A stretch of DNA of 64,000 nucleotides, taken from Hyalangium ruber. GTDB taxonomy: Bacteria > Myxococcota > Myxococcia > Myxococcales > Myxococcaceae. Shown here one piece after another: positions 33,346 through 41,824 of this stretch. The DNA lies in assembly GCF_034259325.1 (NCBI RefSeq), contig NZ_JAXIVS010000015.1, positions 1 to 64,000 on the forward strand. Reading direction: 5' to 3'. Numbering within the stretch: position 1 is the first letter of the stretch; the number at the start of each line of letters is the position of its first letter. The position numbers and the translations under genes were made by a program. The notes under the pieces were generated by a model, which saw nothing but the letters and a program-made list of their open reading frames with translations, did not search any database and was not told the DNA's origin.

Positions 33346-33813
33346 GTGATGCTGCGGGTCCGCGTGCTCGTTCTATTGCTCCCCATGCTTCCAGGCTGTG
33401 CCACGGGCACCTTGACCCTGGTTGAAGGAAGCCTCTACCCCAAGCACTTCCAGTTCGTCACGGTCGTCAACCAGCAAGGCGATGAGCCGGGTGGATGGCG
33501 TGCGGCTTGTCTCCACGTGCCCATCAGGAGAGACATCGGTGACGCGTTCATCTGCAAACTGGGTATTGAAATGCCAATCAAGACCGAAGTGGATGGCATG
33601 ATCTCCGCGCCGCTGGCGCAACGCATCGCCGCCGACTGTGCCAACCTGGCCGCACAAGTCGCCCTAGGCTCCACTACGCCCACAACGCCACTGGGGTTTG
33701 CCTGTGAAAGCTTCAAGGGAGCTTTTCACTCGACGCTGAGGAACGCCCTCAGAGGCTCCGTCGTCAAGACGATCTGCCATAAGGCCACTGAGCCCGTTGT
33801 CGTCGGCCAGTAG
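33346..33813 (+). CDS. Small lipoprotein, first of a tight pair
   Basis: A 155-residue lipoprotein (signal ending LPMLPGC, Cys18). Start may be the GTG at 33346 or the ATG at 33349; no clear ribosome site is seen. The mature part has conserved-looking phrases NQQGDEPGGWRAACLHVP and LAQRIAADCANLAA, four Cys, and no known domain. The gene is followed after only four bases by a cytosolic partner gene. A lipoprotein next to a soluble partner is the arrangement of myxobacterial SitA/SitI kin-discrimination pairs, but no toxin domain is visible, so this is a hypothesis. Confidence 0.72.
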   Translation: MMLRVRVLVLLLPMLPGCATGTLTLVEGSLYPKHFQFVTVVNQQGDEPGGWRAACLHVPIRRDIGDAFICKLGIEMPIKTEVDGMISAPLAQRIAADCANLAAQVALGSTTPTTPLGFACESFKGAFHSTLRNALRGSVVKTICHKATEPVVVGQ

Positions 33814-33817
33814 AACC

Positions 33818-34393
33818 ATGTCCTTCTCAGCAGACGAATTACTGGCTGTGGCGAGACGCTACTGGCGCTCTGACAGGCCCTACGATTACAGCTTCGACAC
33901 CAGCCTTGAGAATCAAAGGCTCCAGGATCTTTGGGAGCAGGAACTGCGCAAGCTCGAAGAGTGGTGGGCGTTCCTGGATAGCCTCAGGAAGGAACTTCCA
34001 GGACTCACCATTGGGGACGCCACCGCGACGCCCGATGCCTGCTTTCGCTGTGCCGCATACTCACCCCGTACGAGCGAGCCCGAGCGCCCCACCCGGTTCA
34101 TCGTCGTCGGCTGCGTCAGCATCCTCGCGCCCGTCTACACCCTCTACGGCGTGGAGTACGCGAGCAGTGACATCAAGCGACGCAAGACCCGGGTCTACTT
34201 CGAGCCGCTCCCCTCGGACATGCGGCAGACGGCGGAGGTCATCGCCAGAAGGATTGAAGCCACCTTCACAGTGACCGCGCTTCCTCGTGAGATCGCCGAG
34301 ACCCCCATTCCGCTCTTCGTGGAGCCCCTCAAGCCACCACAGACCACGCTCTTTCACGCGTTCTTCACGAGCGAGCCCGATCGCCTGCCCTGA
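33818..34393 (+). CDS. Unknown soluble protein, second of a tight pair
   Basis: A 191-residue protein without signal or membrane helix, starting at ATG 33818 four bases after the lipoprotein stop. The N-terminus MSFSADELLAVARRYW and the central DIKRRKTRVYFEPLPSDMRQTA have no match I can name. It is mixed alpha/beta with a charged surface. The spacing suggests co-translation with the lipoprotein; if that protein were a toxin this would be the immunity partner, but nothing in the sequence proves this. Confidence 0.72.
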   Translation: MSFSADELLAVARRYWRSDRPYDYSFDTSLENQRLQDLWEQELRKLEEWWAFLDSLRKELPGLTIGDATATPDACFRCAAYSPRTSEPERPTRFIVVGCVSILAPVYTLYGVEYASSDIKRRKTRVYFEPLPSDMRQTAEVIARRIEATFTVTALPREIAETPIPLFVEPLKPPQTTLFHAFFTSEPDRLP

Positions 34394-34403
34394 CCCGGCG
34401 TCG

Positions 34404-34916
34404 CTACTTGCCCAGCGCCTTCTCGACTTCCTTCGCCACGTCCTCGTGGCTCGCCACGCCCTGCCAGGCGGACACCGCGCGCCCCTGTCGGTCCAGGATG
34501 ACCGCCATGGGCATCGACCGGATCGGCCCGAAGGCGCTCTGCCCCGCGATGATGCTCTCGCTGGCCAGCAGCACCGGGTAGTTCAGCTCGTAGTGCTCGG
34601 CGAACGGCGCCAGCACCCGCTTCCCATCCAGATCCATCCCCACCGCCACCACCCGGAAGCCTCGCGGGCCGTAGTCGCGCTGCAGCGCCTGCAGCGTGGG
34701 GATCTCCGCCACGCACGGAAAGCACCAGGTGGCGAAGAAAGTCACCAGCACCACCTGCCCCGAGAGTTCCGCCGGGCTGTAGCGCACCGGCCCCACCCCG
34801 GGCAGCTCCAACGCTCCGAGGAACCCTTCGCCCGGAGCCTCCACGGCCTTCGTCGTCCGGCACGCGGCAAGCCCCAATACCAGGGCCCACGCCAGGGCGC
34901 GGCGCGACGGCCTCAT
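34404..34916 (-). CDS. TlpA/ResA-like thiol-disulfide lipoprotein
   Basis: A 170-residue thioredoxin-fold lipoprotein (signal ending LGLAAC, Cys19). The active site is WCFPC in TFFATWCFPCVAEIPTL, with the downstream cis-Pro in SMPMAVILDRQG. Such proteins reduce disulfides outside the inner membrane, often for cytochrome c or metal-centre assembly. Its ATG overlaps the stop of the fur-like gene by four bases (34913-34916), so they form one operon. Confidence 0.9.
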   Translation of the reverse strand: MRPSRRALAWALVLGLAACRTTKAVEAPGEGFLGALELPGVGPVRYSPAELSGQVVLVTFFATWCFPCVAEIPTLQALQRDYGPRGFRVVAVGMDLDGKRVLAPFAEHYELNYPVLLASESIIAGQSAFGPIRSMPMAVILDRQGRAVSAWQGVASHEDVAKEVEKALGK

Positions 34917-35440
34917 GCCTCGGTCTTGGGCGAGCCGGGAATGCGCTGGCAGTCCTTGCACAGGCCGTACAGCTCCATCTTGTGCGACGTCACCGTGAAG
35001 CCGTGCTTCTTCGCGACCGCCTCCTGCATCGCCTCGATCCGATCGTTCTCGAACTCGACGATGCGCCCGCACCGGGTGCAGATGAGGTGGTCATGGTGGT
35101 GGCGCCCCGCGGCCGCCTCGTAGCGCGTCTGCCCGTCTCCGAAGTTGCGCGCGTGCGCCAACCCACAGTCGTTGAGCAGCTTCATCGTCCGGTACACGGT
35201 GGCCACCGACACCTTGGTGTCCTGCTCGCGGACCTTGTTCCACAGCTCCTCGACCGAGAGGTGGCCGCCCACCGAGAAGAAGGTATCGATGATGAGGCTG
35301 CGCTGGCGCGTGCTCTTCAGCCCGTGCTGCGCCATGTAGCGGTTCAGCACCTCTTCCTTTTCCTTCGACTCCGCGTTCACGAGCAGCGTGCCTCCCCCCA
35401 ACAGGGTTTCATCCTCTATCTGACGGGTCCTCGGCCCCAT
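34913..35440 (-). CDS. fur: Fur-family metal-dependent repressor
   Basis: A 175-residue regulator. The winged-helix part (about 30-105) contains LKSTRQRSLIIDTFF and VSVATVYRTMKLLNDCGL. The metal-binding C-terminal part has RHHHDHLICTRCGRIVEFE and later CKDC, giving two Cys pairs and the His-rich sensor site of Fur/PerR proteins; which metal it senses is not certain, but HHHDHLIC is Fur-like. A GAAGG site precedes the ATG. No clear Fur box was seen in the 185-base gap to the divergent gene. Confidence 0.9.
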   Translation of the reverse strand: MGPRTRQIEDETLLGGGTLLVNAESKEKEEVLNRYMAQHGLKSTRQRSLIIDTFFSVGGHLSVEELWNKVREQDTKVSVATVYRTMKLLNDCGLAHARNFGDGQTRYEAAAGRHHHDHLICTRCGRIVEFENDRIEAMQEAVAKKHGFTVTSHKMELYGLCKDCQRIPGSPKTEA

Positions 35441-35554
35441 GGCGCTACCTTCTCCTACCCACTGGGCGGAGAAGCGCTCCCTCCGCCGCTACCTCGGCGT
35501 GAACTTGAACTTGCGCCGGGCTCAGGCTGTTTACATTGGACTCTGTCTGGCTCA

Positions 35555-35582
35555 TTGACACCCGTCCAGCGTGGAAGATAGA
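35555..35582 (+). promoter_or_regulatory. Possible sigma-70-type promoter
   Basis: TTGACA at 35555-35560 is a perfect -35 hexamer; GATAGA at 35577-35582 (16-base spacing) is a poor -10. If used, it lies inside the upstream extension of the next gene, arguing for the ATG at 35626 rather than the TTG at 35536. Confidence 0.35.
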
Positions 35583-35625
35583 GGCAACCGCCTTCGTAAA
35601 CGAGCATTTTTCCGAAACTTTCCCC

Positions 35626-36861
35626 ATGAATAGCCAGTGGCAGAGAAGACGGCAGCCCGATGATGTCCCCACACCCGTCGCGGTGGCCGTCTCCGACTTC
35701 TGTCGGCGCGCCAAAGCGGCCGCCTCCCCCTCCGAGGTCCGTGAAGCCCTCGCGCTCCTCACCGAGGAGGAGGACTTCCGTGTGCGCACCCTGACCGACA
35801 CCGAGCCAGAGGCCTCGCCCCTGGGGCCTTTCGCCGTGATCGACATCCTGCGCGGGACGGCCGCCTCCCTGGCCTCTCAGCGGCAGGCCTGCGGCTACTA
35901 CGAAGTCGTTCAGGAGCTGGCTCGGGTCCACGAGGAGAAGAAGCCCGATCCCCTCCCCGCTCAGCCCGCGGTGCCCACGTTCGCCGCGCCCCCGCCCCGC
36001 CCCGCGCCCGCCGGAGAGGCCTCCGCCGAAGGCAGCCAAGGGAAGGACGGCAAGGCCAGCCGCTCGGGTGCGCCCACCGTCCAGGAGCGCATTGCTCCCC
36101 GGAAGCGCGCCACCGAGGCCGAGGCGCCCGAGCCGTTCGAGTCCGAGGACGATGCGCCGCGCTTCCTCAAGCGGGATCTGCCCAAGCCCCGGGGCCGCTT
36201 CACCCAGGTGGCCGCGCCCAAGGGCAGCTACCAGACGCTGGTGCGCGCCGAGGGCAAGGACGTCCTGGAGCCGGCCATCGAGCAGAACGAGCACCGCTTC
36301 GCGCTGCTCAAGTCCCTGGCCGAGCAGTACAACGGCTCCAAGGGCGAGCTGAAGATGCCCGACGTGGAGAGCGTGCTGCGCCTGCACGATCTGCTGGACC
36401 CCCTGGCGGACCGGGAGCGGCAGGCCATCCTCGCCGCGTACACCGAGCACCGGGGCGCCGCGGGTCGGGTGGCCTGGGCCCTGGGGCTCAGCCCCTCGGA
36501 GCTGCAGCGGCTCATCTCCACGCTCCAGCTCCAGCAGGAGGTCGAGGACGTGCGCGAGCGCTTCCGTCGTGAGGCGCTGGGCTCCCGCCAGCTCACGCAG
36601 CGCCTGGATATGCTCGGCCGCGACAAGTACCTGGTGGATCTGGGAATCAAGAAGCGCTTCTCGGAGATGCTCCGCAAGGATCTGGAGGCGCTGGTGGACG
36701 ACGAGCTGCCGGACGCCCAGAGCCTGTCCGGGCTCGCCGAGGCCGTCTCGCGCAAGCACGGCGCCCCGCAGGAGCTCGTCCTGCGCGCCATCGAACGCCT
36801 GGGGCTGGCGGACTCACTGCGTGAGCAGCTGGGCGCCGACTCCGATCACTCTTTGCCCTGA
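35626..36861 (+). CDS. Unknown protein with a Fis-like helix-turn-helix segment
   Basis: A 411-residue cytoplasmic protein. The N-terminal 85 residues are helical, then comes a Pro/Ala/Lys-rich linker (about 110-200), and a C-terminal helical domain. A segment GRVAWALGLSPSELQRLIST looks like a Fis/HTH_8 helix-turn-helix, so a role in transcription is possible. Start chosen at the ATG because a TTG at 35536 lies upstream of a possible promoter; neither has a good ribosome site. The FmdB-type gene follows 13 bases after the stop. Confidence 0.75.
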   Translation: MNSQWQRRRQPDDVPTPVAVAVSDFCRRAKAAASPSEVREALALLTEEEDFRVRTLTDTEPEASPLGPFAVIDILRGTAASLASQRQACGYYEVVQELARVHEEKKPDPLPAQPAVPTFAAPPPRPAPAGEASAEGSQGKDGKASRSGAPTVQERIAPRKRATEAEAPEPFESEDDAPRFLKRDLPKPRGRFTQVAAPKGSYQTLVRAEGKDVLEPAIEQNEHRFALLKSLAEQYNGSKGELKMPDVESVLRLHDLLDPLADRERQAILAAYTEHRGAAGRVAWALGLSPSELQRLISTLQLQQEVEDVRERFRREALGSRQLTQRLDMLGRDKYLVDLGIKKRFSEMLRKDLEALVDDELPDAQSLSGLAEAVSRKHGAPQELVLRAIERLGLADSLREQLGADSDHSLP

Positions 36862-36874
36862 CCGAGGTTCAACC

Positions 36875-37225
36875 ATGCCTATCTACGAGTACTCCTGTCA
36901 GAGCTGTGGGAAGACCATCGACGTGCTCCAGAAGATCAGCGATCCGACGCCCGCCGCGTGTACCGAGTGCGGCGCCGAGGGCTCGCTGAGCCGCGCCATC
37001 AGCCGCTCGAGCTTCGTGCTCAAGGGTGGTGGCTGGTACGCCGATCTCTACAGCTCCACCAAGAAGGATGGCTCCAGCAGCAGCTCGGACTCCAGCAGCA
37101 GCAGCTCGTCCAGCAGCTCGTCCAGCAGCTCGTCGACTTCGACTTCGTCTTCGTCCTCGTCGAGCAGCAGCTCATCCAGCGCCTCCCCGGCGCCCGCCGC
37201 CGCAGCCGCCAGCAAGTCTTCCTGA
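36875..37225 (+). CDS. FmdB-type zinc-ribbon protein with poly-Ser tail
   Basis: A 116-residue protein. Residues 1-60 are the FmdB/DUF zinc ribbon (MPIYEYSCQSCGK, with C8, C11, C29 and C32 as metal ligands), found in many small putative regulators. After GGGWYADLY the rest is almost pure serine interrupted by Asp, Thr and Ala, ending in AAAAASKSS. FmdB proteins commonly end in a low-complexity tail, but a tract of this length is unusual and built from AGC/TCG/TCC codons. It shares an operon with the HTH-like protein upstream, and a strong hairpin follows. Confidence 0.87.
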   Translation: MPIYEYSCQSCGKTIDVLQKISDPTPAACTECGAEGSLSRAISRSSFVLKGGGWYADLYSSTKKDGSSSSSDSSSSSSSSSSSSSSSTSTSSSSSSSSSSSSASPAPAAAAASKSS

Positions 37226-37529
37226 GCGCACCTCGCGGCTCAGGCACGGGGATGTCAGGGGCCCGGTCATCGAGGCCCCCGTCCCCGTGCGTGAAGGCGT
37301 GAGCAGTCACCTGCTCCCTGGGGCATCTTGCCGATGCGCCAGGAGGGCCGGGGTTCGACGGGCCAGGCAGAGGAGCGCCTGAGCTTCACCCCGACCCCTT
37401 TGAGAGCAGGCGAGCCATCCGGCTGCCTCGTCTCCATCATCCCGCACGCCAGCCACCTCACACCCGGAGTGGGTGTGACTCCGCCCGCCTCGCGGCCGAC
37501 GGAGAACGTGCGCTGGAGGAGTTCACGGG
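37226..37529. other. Intergenic region without a gene
   Basis: This 304-base gap holds a strong two-part hairpin near its left end (see the terminator at 37244). I found no further gene, repeat or clear promoter; several short open frames in it lack ribosome sites and start or stop inside the hairpin. The next gene's ATG at 37530 has only a weak GGAG site ten bases before. Confidence 0.6.
37244..37290 (+). terminator. Long nested hairpin after the FmdB-type gene
   Basis: GCACGGGGA (37244-37252) pairs with TCCCCGTGC (37282-37290), and inside it GGGGCC (37258-37263) pairs with GGCCCC (37274-37279). The stem starts 18 bases after the stop codon and is long enough to stop transcription or protect the mRNA end, although no T run follows. 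Confidence 0.55.
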
Positions 37530-39059
37530 ATGATTTTCAACGGCACCCTGACCCTCATCACCCAGGTGAAACCCGAGGCGGTGGAGCCGCTCGCTGCGCT
37601 CCTGCGGCAACTCGACCAGGAGATGCGCACCCAGGAGGCCCACCCCTTCGACGGGCTGGAGGCCATTCACTTCGCGCACTGGAGCATCCTCGAGCATCGC
37701 TACCTGCTCTTCGGCGCCGATCTCTGCCTGGAGGGGGCTCCGCCAGGCAAGAAGGCCCGGCTCCAGGCCTGCGTCGAGCAGTTCGTGGCCACCCTGGCGA
37801 AGCCGCGGAACGCGGACTGCGCCGCGACGTTCGACACGCTCTACAGCCACTGCGTGGACTATCCGGGGCCGCTCCAGAGCCACCCCGGCAAGGTCACCGA
37901 CTACCTGCGGCTCAACGCGGTGGACTACACCGCGAGGCACGTGGACTTCGCCTACCGCGTCGCCCCGGTGCGGGGCATCCGGGAGATCATGAAGCTGCGG
38001 AGCGCGGTCGAGCAGCACCTGGACACGCCCTCCTTGGGCTCGCGGCCGGAGCAGCTCGAGCCCCGCCAGGTCCACGAGACCCTGCGCGGCAAGCTCGAGA
38101 AGCTCCTCTCGGGTGAACTCTCGGACGTGCGGTGGGAGAGAGACCTCGCCGCCGCGCAGTTCGAGGCGGCGAGCATCCGGCTGGGCTACCTGGTCCCTGG
38201 CTTCCTCCTGGGGTTGGTCGTCAACGCCCTGGAGCGGCTGCGCAAGAAGGAGCACACACGCGAGTACCCCGAGGTCTCGGATCGGACCCGGCGGGAGATC
38301 GAGGCGCGCCAGCAGCCGGTGCAGAACTCGATGATCCTGATCACCGCCATTCCCGAGAGCTGGTTCGCCCGGAAGAAGCAGCGCTTCTTCCTGAAGCTCA
38401 TCAACCTGCGGCTCCAGCGCAACGTGGTGGGGCTCAACGACATCCGGACCATTCACTTCGCCCGGTGGCTCACCTTCGAGCGCAACGGGCAGCGGCGGCT
38501 GATCTTCATGGTCGCCTACGACGAGAGCTGGGACGCGTACATCGACTCGTTCATCGACAACGACGATGTGAGCCGGTTCCTGAAGGCCATCTGGAGCCCT
38601 ACAAAGGGCTTTCCCCAAGGCATTCCCTTCGTGGAGCCCTTCAAGGAGTGGATCCGCAGCGTGCAGTCTCCGACGCTCGCCTGGTACAGCGCCTACCGGC
38701 ACGGCAAGACGCGCCTCCACGCGGACACCTCCGTGGGCATCTCCGTCACCGATCTGCACGAGGCGCTGCAGCTCCGGCGGGTGCTCACCCGTCCGAGCCT
38801 GCACGGCCTGGGCAACACCCTGGCCCGCCACATGCTGAAGACCTTCCTGGAGCAGGGCCGGTTCCCCTTCCAGAAGAAGCTCATGAGCGTGGGCGAGTCG
38901 AGCTACCTCGTCCTGGCGGTGCTGCTGTCCCGCCTCGGCCAGGGACTGACGGATTACAGGAGGAGACTGCATGTCGCTTTGGGGAAGAAGGCCGAGCGAG
39001 GAACCCTCGGGGTCGCGTCCCAGCCCGCTCTCGTGGCGCAAGAGGCGAGTCGCCCCTGA
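37530..39059 (+). CDS. Unknown protein with two related halves, peroxidase-associated
   Basis: A 509-residue protein without signal peptide. Two similar modules are visible: an early one with ITQVKPEAVEPLAALLRQL and IHFAHWSILEHRYLLFGADL, and a later one with ILITAIPESWFARKK and IHFARWLTFERNGQRRLIF followed by YDESWDAYIDSFI. Each looks like a ferredoxin-type alpha/beta fold. The IHFA(H/R)W phrase with a following [LI]LF strand recurs in proteins encoded near peroxidases and catalases, but no activity is known to me. The last 89 bases overlap the DyP peroxidase gene in another frame, so the two are probably made together. Confidence 0.8.
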   Translation: MIFNGTLTLITQVKPEAVEPLAALLRQLDQEMRTQEAHPFDGLEAIHFAHWSILEHRYLLFGADLCLEGAPPGKKARLQACVEQFVATLAKPRNADCAATFDTLYSHCVDYPGPLQSHPGKVTDYLRLNAVDYTARHVDFAYRVAPVRGIREIMKLRSAVEQHLDTPSLGSRPEQLEPRQVHETLRGKLEKLLSGELSDVRWERDLAAAQFEAASIRLGYLVPGFLLGLVVNALERLRKKEHTREYPEVSDRTRREIEARQQPVQNSMILITAIPESWFARKKQRFFLKLINLRLQRNVVGLNDIRTIHFARWLTFERNGQRRLIFMVAYDESWDAYIDSFIDNDDVSRFLKAIWSPTKGFPQGIPFVEPFKEWIRSVQSPTLAWYSAYRHGKTRLHADTSVGISVTDLHEALQLRRVLTRPSLHGLGNTLARHMLKTFLEQGRFPFQKKLMSVGESSYLVLAVLLSRLGQGLTDYRRRLHVALGKKAERGTLGVASQPALVAQEASRP

Positions 39060-40497
39060 CTACGAGCAGGAGCGCAAGGACATCCAGGGGCTCCTCCTGC
39101 ATGGCTACAAGCGGATGGAGGTCGCCCGCTTCCTGCTCCTGGGCATCAGCGAGGCCCGTGGGTGCAGGGCGTGGCTGCGGGAGCTGCTCCCCGAGCTCAC
39201 GAGCAGCGCGGACAAGTCGCCCGAGGTGCTCGACCAGGAGAGCTCGTGCGCGAACGTCGCCTTCACCTGGCCGGGGCTGCAAGCCCTGGGGCTGGAGCCG
39301 GAGGCGCTGAAGACGTTTCCCTTCGAGTTCCGCCAGGGCATGGCCGAGCGAGCGCACCTGCTGGGAGACTCCGGGGACAGCCACCCCGAGCGCTGGGAGT
39401 TCGGAGGCCAGGGCTCCCAGGGAGTCCCCCAGGAGCGCATCCACGTGATGCTGATGCTCTACGCCACGGACGAGGACGCGATGAAGGAGGTCCTTGCCCG
39501 GCACCGGGATCGGCTCGCGGCGGCGGGGCTGGTGGAGCTCTACTGCCAGCCCGCGGCTCACATGAAGGAGAAGGTGACGGTCCAGGGCAAGGAGCACGTG
39601 TTCTTCAAGGAGCACTTCGGCTTCCGCGACTCCCTCTCCCAGCCTCGGATCGCCGGGTTCCGGGATCCCGACGTCGGCGCCGCCGACTACGACCGGCCCA
39701 TCGCTGCGGGAGAGTTCATCCTCGGCTACGAGAACGAGTACGGCGAGAAGCCGATGTCTCCCCGAATCCCCGCCGCGAAGGGAGACACGGATCTGGGCCA
39801 CAACGGCACCTACCTTGTGCTGCGCAAGCTCCACCAGGACGTCGCCGCCTTCGAGGCCTTCGTCAAGGAGCACCAGGACCTGGCCGCCCGCTACACCTCG
39901 GAGCCGGAGAAGCAGCGGACCTGGCTGAAGGCGAAGCTCATCGGCCGCTGGCCCAACGGCGCCTACCTGCGGCCCGGTGAACACGAACAACCCCAGTGCC
40001 CGCACATGGATGCGCACGGGATCGCCAACGACTTCAACTTCCGCTCCGACAAGGAGGGGTTCGGGTGTCCGCTGACGTCCCACGTGCGGCGCGCCAACCC
40101 GCGCGACTCACTGCCTCCCGATCGCAAGCTGTCGATGAAGCTGAGCCGCCGGCACCGGATCCTCCGCCGAGGCATCCCCTACGAACGGGCCGGAGAGCAG
40201 GGCCTGCTCTTCATCGCGCTCAACGCCAACCTCGGGCGACAGTTCGAGTTCGTCCAGGAGAGCTGGATGAACAACGAGAAGGCCGGTGGGCTCTATGACG
40301 AGCGGGATCCGGTCACCTCGAACCAGGACAGCGGCCGGCTGACGCTCTCGGCGCAGCCCCTCCGCCAGAGTGTGAGAGGGCTCACGCGATTCGTGACGGT
40401 GAAGGGAGGCGGGTACTTCTTCCTCCCAGGGCTCGCGGCGCTGCGGCGGCTGGCGGCCCCCGCTGGCACCCTGGAGCCCGAACAGGCAGCCACGTAG
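38971..40497 (+). CDS. DyP-type haem peroxidase
   Basis: A 508-residue dye-decolourising peroxidase, longer than the usual 300-450. It has the DyP motif GFRDSLSQPRIAGF (distal Asp220; the usual GxxDG Gly is Ser), the proximal haem His in CPLTSHVRRANPR, an essential Arg in HRILRRGIPY and the GLLFIALNANLGRQFEF block. The N-terminal 90 residues fit the first ferredoxin-like half. No signal peptide, so cytosolic. The ATG at 38971 lies inside the upstream gene but has a strong site (AGGAGGAG). DyP enzymes use H2O2 to oxidise varied substrates; the haem-supply gene hemA2 lies 3 kb on. Confidence 0.9.
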   Translation: MSLWGRRPSEEPSGSRPSPLSWRKRRVAPDYEQERKDIQGLLLHGYKRMEVARFLLLGISEARGCRAWLRELLPELTSSADKSPEVLDQESSCANVAFTWPGLQALGLEPEALKTFPFEFRQGMAERAHLLGDSGDSHPERWEFGGQGSQGVPQERIHVMLMLYATDEDAMKEVLARHRDRLAAAGLVELYCQPAAHMKEKVTVQGKEHVFFKEHFGFRDSLSQPRIAGFRDPDVGAADYDRPIAAGEFILGYENEYGEKPMSPRIPAAKGDTDLGHNGTYLVLRKLHQDVAAFEAFVKEHQDLAARYTSEPEKQRTWLKAKLIGRWPNGAYLRPGEHEQPQCPHMDAHGIANDFNFRSDKEGFGCPLTSHVRRANPRDSLPPDRKLSMKLSRRHRILRRGIPYERAGEQGLLFIALNANLGRQFEFVQESWMNNEKAGGLYDERDPVTSNQDSGRLTLSAQPLRQSVRGLTRFVTVKGGGYFFLPGLAALRRLAAPAGTLEPEQAAT

Positions 40498-40554
40498 CAG
40501 CCCGGCAGTCCTCCGCTTTGGTTGGAGCCCACTCCATCTCCGAGGAGGGCTGCC

Positions 40555-41124
40555 ATGGAACCCACGTACGACGGAGAGCTTCGGCATTTCGAAGCGCTCA
40601 TCCGCCAACACCAGCCTCAACTCCACGGGTTCGCGCGCAGACTCTGCCGTCAGGGAGGAGTCGAACCCGAGGATCTGGTCCAGGACACGCTGGAGCGCGC
40701 GCTGCGCCGACGGGAGTGGCTCGCCGCGCAGAACGAGCGCATGCGCCTGGCCTGGCTCTACACCACGCTGCGCCGCCGCTTCCTCGATCTGCGCCGCCAC
40801 CAGCGCGTCGAAGAGCTCGTCGGCGCCACGCTGGAGCTGATCGAGGCGCCCGTGCTGATCCGCCAGAAGCGGCAGTGGCTCCTCTGGGAGCGCGTCTCCG
40901 ATGAACAGTTGCGCGAGGCCTTCGAGCACCTGAAGCCCTCGTTGCGCGAGCCCCTGGAGCTGCACGCGCTGGGGCTTCGCTACAAGGACATCGCCCAGCG
41001 GGTCGGCGCCACGGTGGGCACCGTGGGCGGCAGGATCTTCCAGGCACGTCAGGTGTTGCGCGCGCGACTCGTGGCCCGCCTCTCGGATGAGGAGCCGCAA
41101 GAAATGGCGGGCTCCCCGTCCTGA
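40555..41124 (+). CDS. ECF sigma factor
   Basis: A 189-residue RNA polymerase sigma factor of the extracytoplasmic-function group. Region 2 reads LHGFARRLCRQGGVEPEDLVQDTLERAL with the RxxFLDLRRH stretch; region 4 reads LREPLELHALGLRYKDIAQ and VGTVGGRIFQARQVLRARL (the common GTVKSRL motif is altered to GTVGGRI). Start at 40555, preceded by GAGGAGGG. No anti-sigma gene is adjacent. It lies between the DyP peroxidase and DoxX genes, so it may control this oxidative-stress cluster. Confidence 0.9.
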   Translation: MEPTYDGELRHFEALIRQHQPQLHGFARRLCRQGGVEPEDLVQDTLERALRRREWLAAQNERMRLAWLYTTLRRRFLDLRRHQRVEELVGATLELIEAPVLIRQKRQWLLWERVSDEQLREAFEHLKPSLREPLELHALGLRYKDIAQRVGATVGTVGGRIFQARQVLRARLVARLSDEEPQEMAGSPS

Positions 41125-41178
41125 AAAATGACGGAGCCCATCAGCCACCGTCGTTTCACTTCACTCGCAGGGACATTC

Positions 41179-41796
41179 ATGAAAGCCAGATCGCGATACG
41201 CAGCAGCTCCTCTCCTCACTCCTCCTCCGGCTCACTCCGAGCCCGGGCACACGCGGCAGGTCCACCGCGGACGCTCGACGCCTCCTGGGCTCACCTTCCC
41301 GAAGACCTCGGAGACCGCGCTCCGGCTCGCCTTGCGCATCGTCGCGGGCGCCGTCTTCATCACGCTGGGGCAGATGAAGTTCTTCGACAGCATCCTGCTG
41401 GGCACCGATGCCGTGACGCTGCCGACAGGGCCCGAGGGCTTCGCGCAGTACCTGGGCGCCATCGGCGTCCCCTTCCCGCTCCTCTCCGCGTACATGGTCT
41501 GCATCGTGGAGATGATCTGCGGCGTGGGCCTGGTGCTCAGCGCCTTCCTCCCCGCGCCCGCGATCCTCACGCGCCTGACCGCGCTGCCCCTCTTCATGGA
41601 CATGACGGTGGCCATCCTCACCGTGGGGGTGCCCAACCTCATGGGCGATCCGGTGCGACTGGAGGGCATCGCCGTCACCCATCAGGTCTGGAGATTCCCG
41701 CTCGAGTCCGCCCTGTGGCTGGCTGCCTTGGTCCTCCTGGTGCGGCCCCTGCCCAAGCGGGAACCTACCCCTACGTACGCTCCGAGCGGGTCCTGA
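41179..41796 (+). CDS. DoxX-family membrane protein
   Basis: A 205-residue protein: a hydrophilic N-terminal segment of about 45 residues, then four helices (ALRIVAGAVFITLGQMKFF, a helix around MVCIVEMICGVGLVLSAFL, one with LFMDMTVAILTVGVP, and SALWLAALVLLVRP). This is the DoxX/DoxD fold, seen in quinol oxidase partners and in membrane-associated oxidoreductase complexes. The ATG at 41179 follows AGGGA; an alternative at 41128 abuts the sigma factor stop. It is next in line after the sigma factor gene and is followed by a hairpin. Confidence 0.85.
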   Translation: MKARSRYAAAPLLTPPPAHSEPGHTRQVHRGRSTPPGLTFPKTSETALRLALRIVAGAVFITLGQMKFFDSILLGTDAVTLPTGPEGFAQYLGAIGVPFPLLSAYMVCIVEMICGVGLVLSAFLPAPAILTRLTALPLFMDMTVAILTVGVPNLMGDPVRLEGIAVTHQVWRFPLESALWLAALVLLVRPLPKREPTPTYAPSGS

Positions 41797-41824
41797 TTCC
41801 CCTCCAGCAGTGCGCGGCGAACTC

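Noticed and set aside
35441-35535. Fur box near the fur-like gene
   Set aside because: I looked for a GATAATGATAATCATTATC-like site in the divergent gap and saw none with reasonable similarity.
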